The notes under the pieces: model-generated | What the model saw: the letters and a program-made list of their open reading frames with translations, nothing else | The model's database searches: none | What the model was told of the DNA's origin: nothing | Shown here: positions 17,815 to 26,189 of the stretch, piece by piece | How the letters are laid out: the number at the start of each line of letters is the position of its first letter | Numbering within the stretch: position 1 is the first letter of the stretch | Position numbers and translations under genes: made by a program | Assembly (NCBI RefSeq): GCF_000010165.1 | Contig: NC_012491.1 | Span: forward strand, 2,425,501 to 2,489,500 | Direction: 5' to 3' | Source of the DNA: Brevibacillus brevis NBRC 100599 | GTDB taxonomy: Bacteria; Bacillota; Bacilli; Brevibacillales; Brevibacillaceae | Length of the DNA: 64,000 bases

Positions 17815-18719
17815 TGCTCATGATGCTCGTCGCGGTCGTTATTCCACTGGTGCTGGACCGTCCGCTGTATAAAATCGGCACGCAAAAGCTCAAAGCTCTG
17901 GGGATGAATCGGTTTAATTTCGAAGGAGAGCCAGTACTGACAGCAGGGGGGCTCATCCTCGTGTGTTCGAGCGTTATAACAGGGATCGTGCTGATCGGAC
18001 TATTTTTGCTCAGAGGGGTCAAAAGCGAGCTTCTCCTGCACGGTTTATTATTTCTAACAGGTATGATCACCATGGCCTTTTGGGGATGGCGTGATGATCG
18101 TGCACCAGATCTAGATGCAAAAGGCTTTCGTGGACATTTTGGCGTGTTATGGCGAGAGAGGCGAATCACCAGCGGGATGTGGAAGTTAATTGGAGGGACA
18201 AGCACGGCATTTTGTCTCACTCTATCTCTTGCGGATTCGTTGTGGGCAGGCTTTGTTGCCTTTGGTTTACTTGCGCTCTCACCCAATATCATTAACTTGT
18301 TTGATTTGCGGCCTGGACGAGCGATTAAAGTATTTTGGTGCTTGACAGCATTGGGAGGAGCTTTTGGCCTGTGGACAATAGGAGCCAGTACGGCGATGGC
18401 AAACTGGATTTTTTTGATCCCTGTCTTCCTTGCAAGTATGCTCATGTTTCCCCATGACGTTGGAGGCAAAATCATGCTCGGAGATACAGGGGCGAATGCC
18501 TTGGGTTTTGCAGCAGGCTTTTCCTTTGTCATCGGGACACCGATTTATGTTCAGGCGAGTATGCTCGTGCTTTTCCTGTGTATGCAGATTGCGGCAGAAT
18601 TTTGCTCGTTTTCCCGCGTGATTGAACAGGTCAGTTGGCTCCGACGACTCGATCAATGGGGGAGAGTTACAGAAGCTGAAAATAAAAAAAACCAGACTGG
18701 CTCGTCCGGTTTGGTCTAG
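17796..18719 (+). CDS. MraY/WecA-like phospho-sugar transferase (GT4 membrane family)
   Basis: 307 residues from GTG 17796 (GGGAGG at 17783-17788), overlapping the glycosyltransferase gene. Around nine membrane helices. Family marks: NIINLFDLRPGRAIK (loop with Asp and basic residues) and MLGDTGANALG, both close to the Mg/UDP site of MraY and WecA. Such enzymes move a sugar-phosphate from UDP to a polyprenyl phosphate. It is shorter and more divergent than MraY, so the acceptor and sugar cannot be told. Confidence 0.82.
   Translation: METKIMMLMMLVAVVIPLVLDRPLYKIGTQKLKALGMNRFNFEGEPVLTAGGLILVCSSVITGIVLIGLFLLRGVKSELLLHGLLFLTGMITMAFWGWRDDRAPDLDAKGFRGHFGVLWRERRITSGMWKLIGGTSTAFCLTLSLADSLWAGFVAFGLLALSPNIINLFDLRPGRAIKVFWCLTALGGAFGLWTIGASTAMANWIFLIPVFLASMLMFPHDVGGKIMLGDTGANALGFAAGFSFVIGTPIYVQASMLVLFLCMQIAAEFCSFSRVIEQVSWLRRLDQWGRVTEAENKKNQTGSSGLV
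18683..18715 (-). terminator. terminator of the minus-strand DUF2627 gene
   Basis: AACCAGACTGG (18690-18700) pairs, with two wobbles, with CCGGTTTGGT (18706-18715). The T run is on the minus strand (A tract at 18683-18690), so it stops the gene at 18716-18976; the sequence lies inside the end of the MraY-like gene. Confidence 0.75.
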
Positions 18720-18976
18720 TCCTCGTCATCAGGTTCAGGAACCATGAAACGGGGCTGTACGCGATTTTTTTTGCGTTCATGATGGAGAATAAATCCGGCA
18801 ATAAACCATACAGGGATAGCAAAAGCCAGTATACCTAAAATGAGTTTTCCCCATAAAAATCCAACATCCGGAGAGGCAGAATAAAAAAATGCGTCACGGA
18901 TTAATTTGATTCCGTACATGGCGATTGCCGCCGGGATTACCATAATTAAGAGTGCAATGATTTTCTGAAATACCAA
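18716..18976 (-). CDS. yqzF: DUF2627 membrane protein (YqzF-like)
   Basis: 86 residues from TTG 18976 with AAGGGGTG upstream. Two membrane helices (about 5-24 and 43-63) separated by an IRDAFF...FLWGK segment; a charged tail HHERKKNR...PEPDDED. In B. subtilis yqzF also lies next to bkdR (yqiR). Function unknown. Its stop overlaps the end of the convergent MraY-like gene by 4 bases. Confidence 0.85.
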   Translation of the reverse strand: MVFQKIIALLIMVIPAAIAMYGIKLIRDAFFYSASPDVGFLWGKLILGILAFAIPVWFIAGFILHHERKKNRVQPRFMVPEPDDED

Positions 18977-19146
18977 GGGTTTTCACCCCTTTCTCGAATG
19001 CGTAAACAACTACAACAACCACAGTATGGTCATTTCATCATAGCGAATGCCAACAGCCTTGTCCACCGTACCTGTTGCACACGAACGAGCGCACGTTAGG
19101 GAAGAACGCCTGTCCATCAACGGTTTGTTGGAGTACAATGGTAACG

Positions 19147-19176
19147 AGTAAGATCGTAAACAGTAGGATCGTAAAG
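19147..19176 (+). repeat. tandem 15-bp repeat upstream of bkdR
   Basis: AGTAAGATCGTAAAC (19147-19161) is followed directly by AGTAGGATCGTAAAG (19162-19176), 13 of 15 bases the same. It lies between a TACAAT -10-like sequence (19134-19139) and the bkdR start, so in the mRNA leader. Confidence 0.6.
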
Positions 19177-19206
19177 AGGTTGTTCAAAAAGTGAGGGATC
19201 TCTCGC

Positions 19207-21276
19207 ATGCACAAGCTGCTCATCGTTGGTGCGGGACGTGGTGGAACAGCACTCCTGCGGATGCTAAACCAGATGGACCGATTACAAGTCGTTGCTGTTG
19301 TTGATCAGCGGCCTGACGCCCCAGGCATACTGCTCGCTCAATCATTGGGGATTCCTGTCGACCAGGATTATCAGCCTTATTTGGATGAGGATCTGGATGT
19401 CATTTTAGAAGCTACAGGGGACCTGGGGGAGTATGAGCATCTCAGGCGATTAAAGAAAGATAAGACGGTGCTCATCCCGGGAACGTTTACGAGAATCGTC
19501 ATGAAATTGATTCGGGAACGCGATAAGCTGATTGCAGTCTTGATGCAAAATCAGCGGGAGCGGGAAACGATGCTGAACTCCACGCATGATGCGATTATCG
19601 GGGTCAATCGCCAAGGAATTATTACGTTGTTCAACAAAGCCGCAGAGCGATTGATGGGCATCGAGGCGAGTGAAGTGCTGGATACAAAAGTTTCGGAGCG
19701 TATACCGAACACTCGGTTACATATCGTATTAAAGACAGGCTCTCCCGAATTGAATCAAGAGCAGGTATTGCCGAACCAGACGCGGATTATTACAAACCGC
19801 GTGCCCGTTCGCAACGATCGTGGGGAAGTTGTCGGAGCTGTTGCCATTTTCCGTGATATTACAGAAATCATGGCGTTGGCAGAAGAAGTGACGAACTTGA
19901 AGGATTTGCAGAGCATGCTGCAAGCGATTATTCAATCATCGGACGAAGCGATATCAGTCGTTGACCAATACGGGAATGGGCTTTTGATCAACCCGGCCTA
20001 CACGAGGCTTACGGGTTTTTCGCAAGAAGACATTATCGGAAAACCAGCGACGGTAGACATTTCTGAAGGCGATAGTATGCACATGCAAGTCCTGAAAACG
20101 AAGAAGGCAGTGAGAGGCGTCCCTATGAAATTGGGACCAAAGCGCAAGGACGTCGTGGTCAATGTTGCACCTGTTGTGGTCGATGGGGAGATGAAAGGAA
20201 GCGTTGGCGTCATTCACGATGTCTCCGAATTCAAGCGCCTGACAGAAGAGCTGGAGAGCGCTCGCCGTATCATCCGCAATTTGGAGGCAAAATATAGCTT
20301 TGCAGACATCATCGGCTATAGCGAATCCATGCAGCAAGCGATCGAGCAAGCCAAAAAGGCGGCGTCCACACCAGCAACTGTCCTTCTTCGTGGGGAATCG
20401 GGAACGGGGAAAGAACTGTTTGCCCACGCCATACATAATGAAAGTGAACGAAAATACAACCAATTTATTCGGGTTAATTGTGCAGCGATCTCAGAGAGCC
20501 TCTTGGAGAGTGAGCTTTTCGGTTACGAGGAAGGCGCGTTTACAGGTGCCCGTCGAGGAGGAAAGCGGGGGCTGTTTGAGGAAGCGAGCGGCGGAACCAT
20601 CTTTTTGGACGAGATCGGCGAGCTATCCATGAGCATGCAGGTCATGCTTTTGCGCGTTCTGCAAGAGCGCGAGGTTGTGCGAGTCGGTGGAACGAAGCCG
20701 ATCAACATCGATGTTCGCGTCATTGCGGCTACCCATGTGAATTTGGAGGCTGCGATTGGAGCGGGACGTTTCCGTGAAGACCTGTACTATCGTCTCCACG
20801 TCGTACCGATTCATATCCCTCCACTCCGACAGCGCTTGGAAGATATTAAGCCGATTGCTATGCATCTGCTACGAAAAGCCAATCTGGAGTACGGAAGAAA
20901 TGTAGAGGAGCTGCATGAAGAAACATTGCAGATGCTTCTGTCCTATCACTGGCCAGGCAATGTACGCGAGCTAGAGAATGTACTGGGCAGGGCGATGATT
21001 CATATGAGGATTAACGAGCGAATCATTATGCCCGAGCATTTACCTCCACTGGAAAGAAGAATCGTCTCGACCAAAAAGGAAGAGCTCCCGCAGGAGGGTT
21101 CCACGGGCACCACGTTAAAAGAAGCGGTGGAAAAGGCAGAACGTCAGCACATATTGCGGGAACTGGCAGCAGCCAAAGGAAATCGCACCCTTGCAGCCAA
21201 ACGCCTCGGAATCGCGATTCGCAGCTTGTACTACAAGATGGAAAAATTGGGCATCATGGATGTGCAGGAAGAGTAA
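19207..21276 (+). CDS. bkdR: Sigma-54-dependent activator BkdR
   Basis: Enhancer-binding activator of the branched-chain keto-acid operon that follows. 689 residues, close to B. subtilis BkdR (692). Order: N-terminal Rossmann-like domain ([17 protein letters not shown], 1-110), two PAS domains (about 120-230 and 235-350), AAA+ domain (about 370-600) with Walker A GESGTGKE and the sigma-54 contact loop GAFTGA, then a Fis-type helix-turn-helix (about 645-685). The PAS domains or the Rossmann domain probably sense an amino-acid or redox signal. Confidence 0.96.
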   Translation: MHKLLIVGAGRGGTALLRMLNQMDRLQVVAVVDQRPDAPGILLAQSLGIPVDQDYQPYLDEDLDVILEATGDLGEYEHLRRLKKDKTVLIPGTFTRIVMKLIRERDKLIAVLMQNQRERETMLNSTHDAIIGVNRQGIITLFNKAAERLMGIEASEVLDTKVSERIPNTRLHIVLKTGSPELNQEQVLPNQTRIITNRVPVRNDRGEVVGAVAIFRDITEIMALAEEVTNLKDLQSMLQAIIQSSDEAISVVDQYGNGLLINPAYTRLTGFSQEDIIGKPATVDISEGDSMHMQVLKTKKAVRGVPMKLGPKRKDVVVNVAPVVVDGEMKGSVGVIHDVSEFKRLTEELESARRIIRNLEAKYSFADIIGYSESMQQAIEQAKKAASTPATVLLRGESGTGKELFAHAIHNESERKYNQFIRVNCAAISESLLESELFGYEEGAFTGARRGGKRGLFEEASGGTIFLDEIGELSMSMQVMLLRVLQEREVVRVGGTKPINIDVRVIAATHVNLEAAIGAGRFREDLYYRLHVVPIHIPPLRQRLEDIKPIAMHLLRKANLEYGRNVEELHEETLQMLLSYHWPGNVRELENVLGRAMIHMRINERIIMPEHLPPLERRIVSTKKEELPQEGSTGTTLKEAVEKAERQHILRELAAAKGNRTLAAKRLGIAIRSLYYKMEKLGIMDVQEE

Positions 21277-21302
21277 GAAAAGAGACTACGCAAAATATTG
21301 CA

Positions 21303-21316
21303 CGCAAATCTTTGCG
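21303..21316. promoter_or_regulatory. candidate BkdR upstream activating sequence
   Basis: CGCAAA-TC-TTTGCG is a perfect inverted repeat about 100 bases before the -24/-12 promoter, the usual place for an enhancer-binding protein. Related half-sites (GCAAAAA, TTTGCGCG) continue to 21330. Confidence 0.55.
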
Positions 21317-21373
21317 CGTATATGCAAAAAAATGCAGACTTGACGTAGGGACACTCATTCCGCGTCCTTGTAA

Positions 21374-21387
21374 ATAAAGCGCTTTCA
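21374..21387. promoter_or_regulatory. cre-like site (CcpA) before the bkd promoter
   Basis: ATAAAGCGCTTTCA matches 12 of 14 positions of the cre pattern TGWAANCGNTNWCA (same score on both strands), with the AAAGCGCTTT core. It lies between the activator site and the sigma-54 promoter, where CcpA could block activation. Confidence 0.55.
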
Positions 21388-21401
21388 TAAGTTTGGTTTT
21401 G

Positions 21402-21418
21402 TTGGCATGACTTTTGCA
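21402..21418 (+). promoter_or_regulatory. sigma-54 (SigL) promoter of the bkd operon
   Basis: TTGGCATGACTTTTGCA: GG at -24 and GC at -12 with the required 10-base gap, matching TTGGCAnnnnnTTGCA. It fits the presence of BkdR directly upstream. Transcription would start near 21430, leaving about 80 bases of leader before bcd. Confidence 0.9.
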
Positions 21419-21510
21419 TATACCTCTTGTCGGGAAATTCTCCAAATGGAGCCCACTGTTACGCCAGCTTACCTAAGCGGAAAACGAAAGATACTAGGGA
21501 GGTTTCTTCA

Positions 21511-22602
21511 GTGAACATCTTTGACTACATGCAAAAGTACGATTACGAGCAATTGGTATTTTGCCAAGACGAAAATTCCGGTTTGAAAGCAATCATTTGC
21601 ATTCATGATACGACATTAGGACCAGCACTCGGTGGTACGCGCATGTGGCCGTATAAAACAGAAGAAGAGGCGATTGTAGACGTACTGCGCCTTGGTCGTG
21701 GGATGACTTACAAAAACGCAGCAGCAGGACTGAACATCGGTGGTGGTAAAGCAGTCATCATCGGTGATCCACGCGAGCATAAGAGCGAAGAGCTGTTCCG
21801 TGCTTTCGGTCGCTATATTCAAGGTCTGAATGGCCGTTACATCACAGCTGAGGATGTAGGAACAACGGTTGCAGACATGGATATGATCCACTTGGAAACA
21901 GATTTCGTAACAGGAGTTTCTCCTGCATTTGGTTCCAGTGGCAATCCATCCCCTGTAACAGCTTACGGTGTCTACCGTGGAATGAAAGCTGCTGCTAAAT
22001 TGGCGTTTGGTTCCGACTCTCTCTCCGGACGAGTGATTGCTGTACAAGGTGTAGGAAACGTAGCGTATAATCTGTGCCGCCATCTGCATGAAGAAGGCGC
22101 GCATTTGATCGTAACGGATATCAATCAAGAAAACGTAGATCGCGCAGTGAACGATTTCGGTGCGAAAGCCGTTGGCGTTAACGAGATCTTTGGCGTAGAG
22201 TGCGATATCTTCTCTCCTTGCGCATTGGGTGCGATCATCAACGATGACACGATTCCGCTCTTCAAAGCAAAAGTGATTGCAGGGGCAGCTAACAACCAGC
22301 TGAAAGAAGAGAAACACGGCGACCAAATTCACGAAATGGGTCTGATCTACGCACCTGACTACGTGATCAATGCTGGTGGTGTAATCAATGTGGCAGATGA
22401 GCTACAAGGCTATAACCGCGAGCGTGCATTGAAAAAAGTAGAAACGATCTATGACAACATCCTGAAAATTTACGAAATCGCTGAACGTGATGGCATGGCT
22501 TCCTACAAAGCTGCTGACCGCATGGCAGAAGAACGCATTGCAAGTGTTGCAAGATCACGTAATACTTTCCTGCAAAACGGCAAGACTGTTTACAAGCGCT
22601 AA
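21511..22602 (+). CDS. bcd: Leucine dehydrogenase
   Basis: NAD-dependent oxidative deamination of leucine, valine and isoleucine to keto acids, feeding the BKD complex. 363 residues from GTG 21511 (GGAGG at 21498-21502). Catalytic Lys in GGGKAVIIG, the [12 protein letters not shown] substrate segment, and a Rossmann motif [12 protein letters not shown]. First gene of the sigma-54 operon. B. subtilis has ptb before and buk after bcd; neither is here. Confidence 0.96.
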   Translation: MNIFDYMQKYDYEQLVFCQDENSGLKAIICIHDTTLGPALGGTRMWPYKTEEEAIVDVLRLGRGMTYKNAAAGLNIGGGKAVIIGDPREHKSEELFRAFGRYIQGLNGRYITAEDVGTTVADMDMIHLETDFVTGVSPAFGSSGNPSPVTAYGVYRGMKAAAKLAFGSDSLSGRVIAVQGVGNVAYNLCRHLHEEGAHLIVTDINQENVDRAVNDFGAKAVGVNEIFGVECDIFSPCALGAIINDDTIPLFKAKVIAGAANNQLKEEKHGDQIHEMGLIYAPDYVINAGGVINVADELQGYNRERALKKVETIYDNILKIYEIAERDGMASYKAADRMAEERIASVARSRNTFLQNGKTVYKR

Positions 22603-22627
22603 TCTCGTTTCTCTAGTAAGTTCATAC

Positions 22628-22660
22628 TCCTGTCCGCTCTTCGATGGAGGGCGGTCAGGA
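22628..22660 (+). other. hairpin between bcd and lpdV
   Basis: TCCTGTCCGC (22628-22637) and GCGGTCAGGA (22651-22660) form a stem with one T-T mismatch. No T run follows, so it more likely stabilises or separates the mRNA segments than stops transcription. Confidence 0.55.
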
Positions 22661-22739
22661 ATACATAAACGATTTTCTTTGAATATTCATATTCTCGTTA
22701 ATACGCAGGTTAGCTTTCCGAATGAAAGGAGAGATCGTG

Positions 22740-24161
22740 GTGTCTCAAGAGTTTGATTTAGTCGTCCTCGGGGGAGGTACCGGCGGTTATGTAGCGGCAA
22801 TCCGCGCTTCCCAATTGGGAATGAAGGTAGCAATCGTGGAAAAAGAAAAGCTCGGTGGTACTTGCTTACACCGTGGTTGCATCCCATCCAAAGCGCTATT
22901 GCGCAGTGCAGAAGTATTCTCCACCCTGAAGGAAGCTGACAAATACGGAGTCTCGGCAGGTGCAGTAGGCTATGACTTCACAAAAATACAAGAGCGTAAG
23001 CAGGGCATTATCGACCAACTTCATAAAGGGATTCAATACTTGATGAAAAAAGGCAGCATTACTGTCTTTGAAGGCTTTGGAAGAGTGATGGGGCCTTCCA
23101 TTTTTTCTCCGCAGGCAGGTGCTGTGCGCATTGAAAAGGAAAACGGGGACCAAGAAATGATCGTTCCACGATTCCTAATGCTAGCAACGGGTTCACGTCC
23201 ACGCACACTTCCAGGTTTGGTCATCGACGGAGCTTATGTGGTAACTAGCGATGAAGCATTGCAGTGGGAGCAATTGCCTGCTTCTGTTGTCATCGTTGGT
23301 GGCGGTGTCATCGGGATTGAGTGGGCTTCCATGCTCAATGATTTCGGGGTAGAAGTGACTGTTGTGGAGTACGCCGACCGTATATTGCCGTTTGAGGATG
23401 AAGAAGTGAGCAAGGAATTGGCTCGTCTTTTGAAAAAGCGGAAAGTCAACATCGTGACGGGAGCAAAGGTGCTGCCTGAATCGTTGGAAAAAGGGGAAGG
23501 CAAAGTCTCTATTCAGGCGGAAGTCAAGGATGGAGTCCAAACCTTTGAAGCTGAAAAGGTACTCGTATCAGTAGGACGCCAAGCGAATGTAGAAAACATC
23601 GGTTTGGAAGCAACAGAAATCAAAGTCGAGCGCGGAGTCGTCGTGGTTAATGAATTTTTCCAGACTGCAGAGCCCCATATTTATGCGATTGGTGATGTTA
23701 TTGGTGGTCTGCAATTGGCGCATGTTGCTTCGCATGAAGGAATACTTGCGGTAGAGCACATGGCTGGACAAAACCCGCACCCGATGGATTACACCAAGGT
23801 TCCGAAATGTACGTATAGCCGACCTGAAGTCGCAAATGTCGGACTCACTGAAAAAGAAGCAAAAGAGCAAGGCTACGATGTGAAAATCGGCAAGTTCAGC
23901 TTTAAGCCGCTGGGCAAAGCGCTGATTCACGGTGAGAATGACGGCTTTGTGAAGTTGGTCGTTGATGCCAAGACGAATGATTTGTTAGGGGTTCACATGA
24001 TCGGTACACATGTGACAGATATGATTTCTGAAGCGGGCTTGGCCCGTGTACTGGATGCGACTCCGTGGGAGATCGGTCAGACGATTCACCCGCATCCATC
24101 TTTATCCGAAGCAATCATGGAGGCAGCTCAGGCTGTCGACGGAAAAGCGATACACAATTAG
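22740..24161 (+). CDS. lpdV: Dihydrolipoyl dehydrogenase (E3 of the BKD complex)
   Basis: Flavoprotein that reoxidises the lipoyl group of E2 with NAD. 473 residues from GTG 22740 (AAGGAGAG upstream; GTG 22737 is also possible). FAD site VVLGGGTGGYVAA, redox pair GGTCLHRGCIPSKAL, NAD site VVIVGGGVIGIE and the C-terminal His-Glu pair in HPHPSLSEA. Dedicated to the branched-chain complex by its operon position. Confidence 0.96.
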   Translation: MSQEFDLVVLGGGTGGYVAAIRASQLGMKVAIVEKEKLGGTCLHRGCIPSKALLRSAEVFSTLKEADKYGVSAGAVGYDFTKIQERKQGIIDQLHKGIQYLMKKGSITVFEGFGRVMGPSIFSPQAGAVRIEKENGDQEMIVPRFLMLATGSRPRTLPGLVIDGAYVVTSDEALQWEQLPASVVIVGGGVIGIEWASMLNDFGVEVTVVEYADRILPFEDEEVSKELARLLKKRKVNIVTGAKVLPESLEKGEGKVSIQAEVKDGVQTFEAEKVLVSVGRQANVENIGLEATEIKVERGVVVVNEFFQTAEPHIYAIGDVIGGLQLAHVASHEGILAVEHMAGQNPHPMDYTKVPKCTYSRPEVANVGLTEKEAKEQGYDVKIGKFSFKPLGKALIHGENDGFVKLVVDAKTNDLLGVHMIGTHVTDMISEAGLARVLDATPWEIGQTIHPHPSLSEAIMEAAQAVDGKAIHN

Positions 24162-24179
24162 CAAGGAGGGTATGTAACG

Positions 24180-25172
24180 ATGACAACCAAGCGACATGAG
24201 CAAGTGGGATTGACCGATGCGCAAGTCCTTGACATGTATTATTACATGCTATTGGCCAGAAAAATTGACGAGCGCCAATGGCTGTTGAATCGTGCGGGCA
24301 AAGTACCGTTCGTGATTTCCTGCCAGGGGCAGGAAGCAGCTCAGGTGGGAGCCGCTTTTGCCATGGAGAAAGACAGAGATTTCTTGTGCCCGTACTATCG
24401 CGATCTTGGTTTGGTGCTGGTCTTTGGCCAAACAGCCCGTGATTGTATGTTGTCCGCTTTTGCGAAAGCAGAAGATCCGAATAGCGGTGGTAGACAGATG
24501 CCAGGTCACTTCGGTGGCAAGAAGTACAATATTTTGACGGGTTCAAGCCCTGTGACGACCCAAGTCCCACACGCAGTCGGTATGGCTTTGGCGGGTAGAA
24601 TGAAGCAAGAAGATTTTGTTGTGTATGCTTCGTTCGGAGAAGGCTCCAGCAACCAGGGAGACTTCCACGAAGGTGCGAACTTTGCGGGTGTCCACAAGCT
24701 CCCGGTTATCTTTTTCTGCGAAAACAACAAATACGCGATCTCTGTACCACTGAAAAAGCAGTTGGCTTGTGAAAGTGTAGCAGACCGTGCGATTGGTTAC
24801 GGATTCCCGGGAGTCAGTGTGGACGGAAACGATCCGATTGAAGTATATCGTGTCATGAAAGAAGCGGTTGAACGTGCCCGCAGTGGTCAAGGGCCGACGC
24901 TGATCGAAGCCGTTATGTATCGCCTAGTTCCGCACTCTAGCGACGATGACGATCGTGTGTATCGTACGAGAGAAGAAGTGGAAGAAGCGAAGAAAAAGGA
25001 CCCGTTGATTGTTTTCGCTGAGTATTTGAGAGAGATTGGACTCTTGGATGAACATAAGGAAGCAGATATGCTTGCTCGCGTACAACTGGAAGTGGATGAA
25101 GCCACTGAATATGCAGAAAACGCGCCATATCCAACACCAGAATCGACTATGACATACGTATACGGGGAATAA
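24180..25172 (+). CDS. bkdAA: 2-oxoisovalerate dehydrogenase E1 alpha subunit
   Basis: TPP-dependent decarboxylase subunit for branched-chain keto acids, supplying starter units for iso and anteiso fatty acids. 330 residues, AAGGAGGG ten bases upstream. TPP/Mg motif GEGSSNQGDFHEGANFA...CENN (GEG in place of the commoner GDG) and the RLVPHSSDDD phosphorylation-loop-like segment. 18 bases after lpdV. Confidence 0.96.
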   Translation: MTTKRHEQVGLTDAQVLDMYYYMLLARKIDERQWLLNRAGKVPFVISCQGQEAAQVGAAFAMEKDRDFLCPYYRDLGLVLVFGQTARDCMLSAFAKAEDPNSGGRQMPGHFGGKKYNILTGSSPVTTQVPHAVGMALAGRMKQEDFVVYASFGEGSSNQGDFHEGANFAGVHKLPVIFFCENNKYAISVPLKKQLACESVADRAIGYGFPGVSVDGNDPIEVYRVMKEAVERARSGQGPTLIEAVMYRLVPHSSDDDDRVYRTREEVEEAKKKDPLIVFAEYLREIGLLDEHKEADMLARVQLEVDEATEYAENAPYPTPESTMTYVYGE

Positions 25173-25185
25173 GGGGGGATCTTTT

Positions 25186-26169
25186 ATGGCAGTCATTTCT
25201 TTTATTGATGCAATTACAATGGCGATGCGTGAAGAAATGCGGCGTGATTCCAACGTGTTTATCCTCGGAGAAGACGTTGGCGTTCGCGGTGGGGTTTTCC
25301 GTGCGACAAACGGATTGATTGAAGAGTTTGGCGAGGAGCGCGTGATTGATACGCCACTGGCTGAATCCGCAATTGTCGGTGTAGGGATTGGTGCGGCCGC
25401 TTACGGTATGCGCCCAATCGCAGAGATTCAGTTTGCGGACTTCATCATGCCAGCAGTGAACCAAATTGTCAGTGAGGCGGCGAAAATGCGCTATCGTTCG
25501 AACAACGACTGGCATTGCCCGATCACGATTCGTGCCCCATTCGGTGGCGGGGTTCACGGTGCACTCTACCACTCGCAATCTGTGGAAGCGATGTTCACGA
25601 ACACTCCTGGTTTGAAAGTAGTGGCACCTTCGACACCTTATGATGCAAAAGGTCTTCTGAAAGCAGCTATTCGCGATGAAGATCCGGTACTCTTTTTCGA
25701 GCACAAGCGCTGCTATCGTTTGATCAAGGGCGAAGTGCCTGAGGACGACTATGTGCTGCCGATTGGCAAAGCGGACGTCAAGCGAGAGGGGACAGACATC
25801 ACAGTGATCTCCTACGGCTTGACTCTGCACTTCGCTCTGCAAGCTGCGGAAAAGCTTGCACAAGAAGGCATCAGCGCGCATGTTCTCGATTTGCGCACAC
25901 TGTATCCGTTGGACAAAGAAGCGATCGTAGAAGCGGCTTCGAAGACAGGCAAAGTATTGATCGTACACGAGGACAACAAAGAAGGCGGTGTAGGCGGCGA
26001 GGTAGCTGCTATTGTAGCGGAGCATTGCCTGTTCGATTTGGATGCACCGATTAAACGTCTTTGTGGTCCAGATGTACCAGCTATGCCATACAGCCCGCCG
26101 ATGGAAAAATACTTTATGCTGAACCCGGAAAAAGTATTGGAAGCAATGCGCGAGCTGGCCAACTTTTAA
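25186..26169 (+). CDS. bkdAB: 2-oxoisovalerate dehydrogenase E1 beta subunit
   Basis: 327 residues; forms the alpha2-beta2 E1 with BkdAA. N-terminal pyrimidine-binding domain with the LGEDVGVRGGVFRAT segment holding the Glu that activates TPP, and a C-terminal transketolase domain (VHEDNKEGGVGGEVAA). AAGGGGG lies upstream, 13 bases after bkdAA. A long minus-strand reading frame opposite this gene is a shadow. Confidence 0.96.
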   Translation: MAVISFIDAITMAMREEMRRDSNVFILGEDVGVRGGVFRATNGLIEEFGEERVIDTPLAESAIVGVGIGAAAYGMRPIAEIQFADFIMPAVNQIVSEAAKMRYRSNNDWHCPITIRAPFGGGVHGALYHSQSVEAMFTNTPGLKVVAPSTPYDAKGLLKAAIRDEDPVLFFEHKRCYRLIKGEVPEDDYVLPIGKADVKREGTDITVISYGLTLHFALQAAEKLAQEGISAHVLDLRTLYPLDKEAIVEAASKTGKVLIVHEDNKEGGVGGEVAAIVAEHCLFDLDAPIKRLCGPDVPAMPYSPPMEKYFMLNPEKVLEAMRELANF

Positions 26170-26189
26170 GGCGAGGAGGACCAAGGATC

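Noticed and set aside
17756..18532. 258-codon minus-strand frame opposite the MraY-like gene
   Set aside because: The + strand frame has family motifs and membrane helices; the minus product is Pro/Lys/Ser-rich with no motif.
19147..19176. CRISPR-like repeat
   Set aside because: Only two direct repeats with no spacers and no cas genes.
25147..26184. 345-codon open frame on the minus strand opposite bkdAB
   Set aside because: Opposite a well-conserved enzyme gene; the product is rich in His, Arg and Cys with no fold, and there is no ribosome site. A shadow frame.
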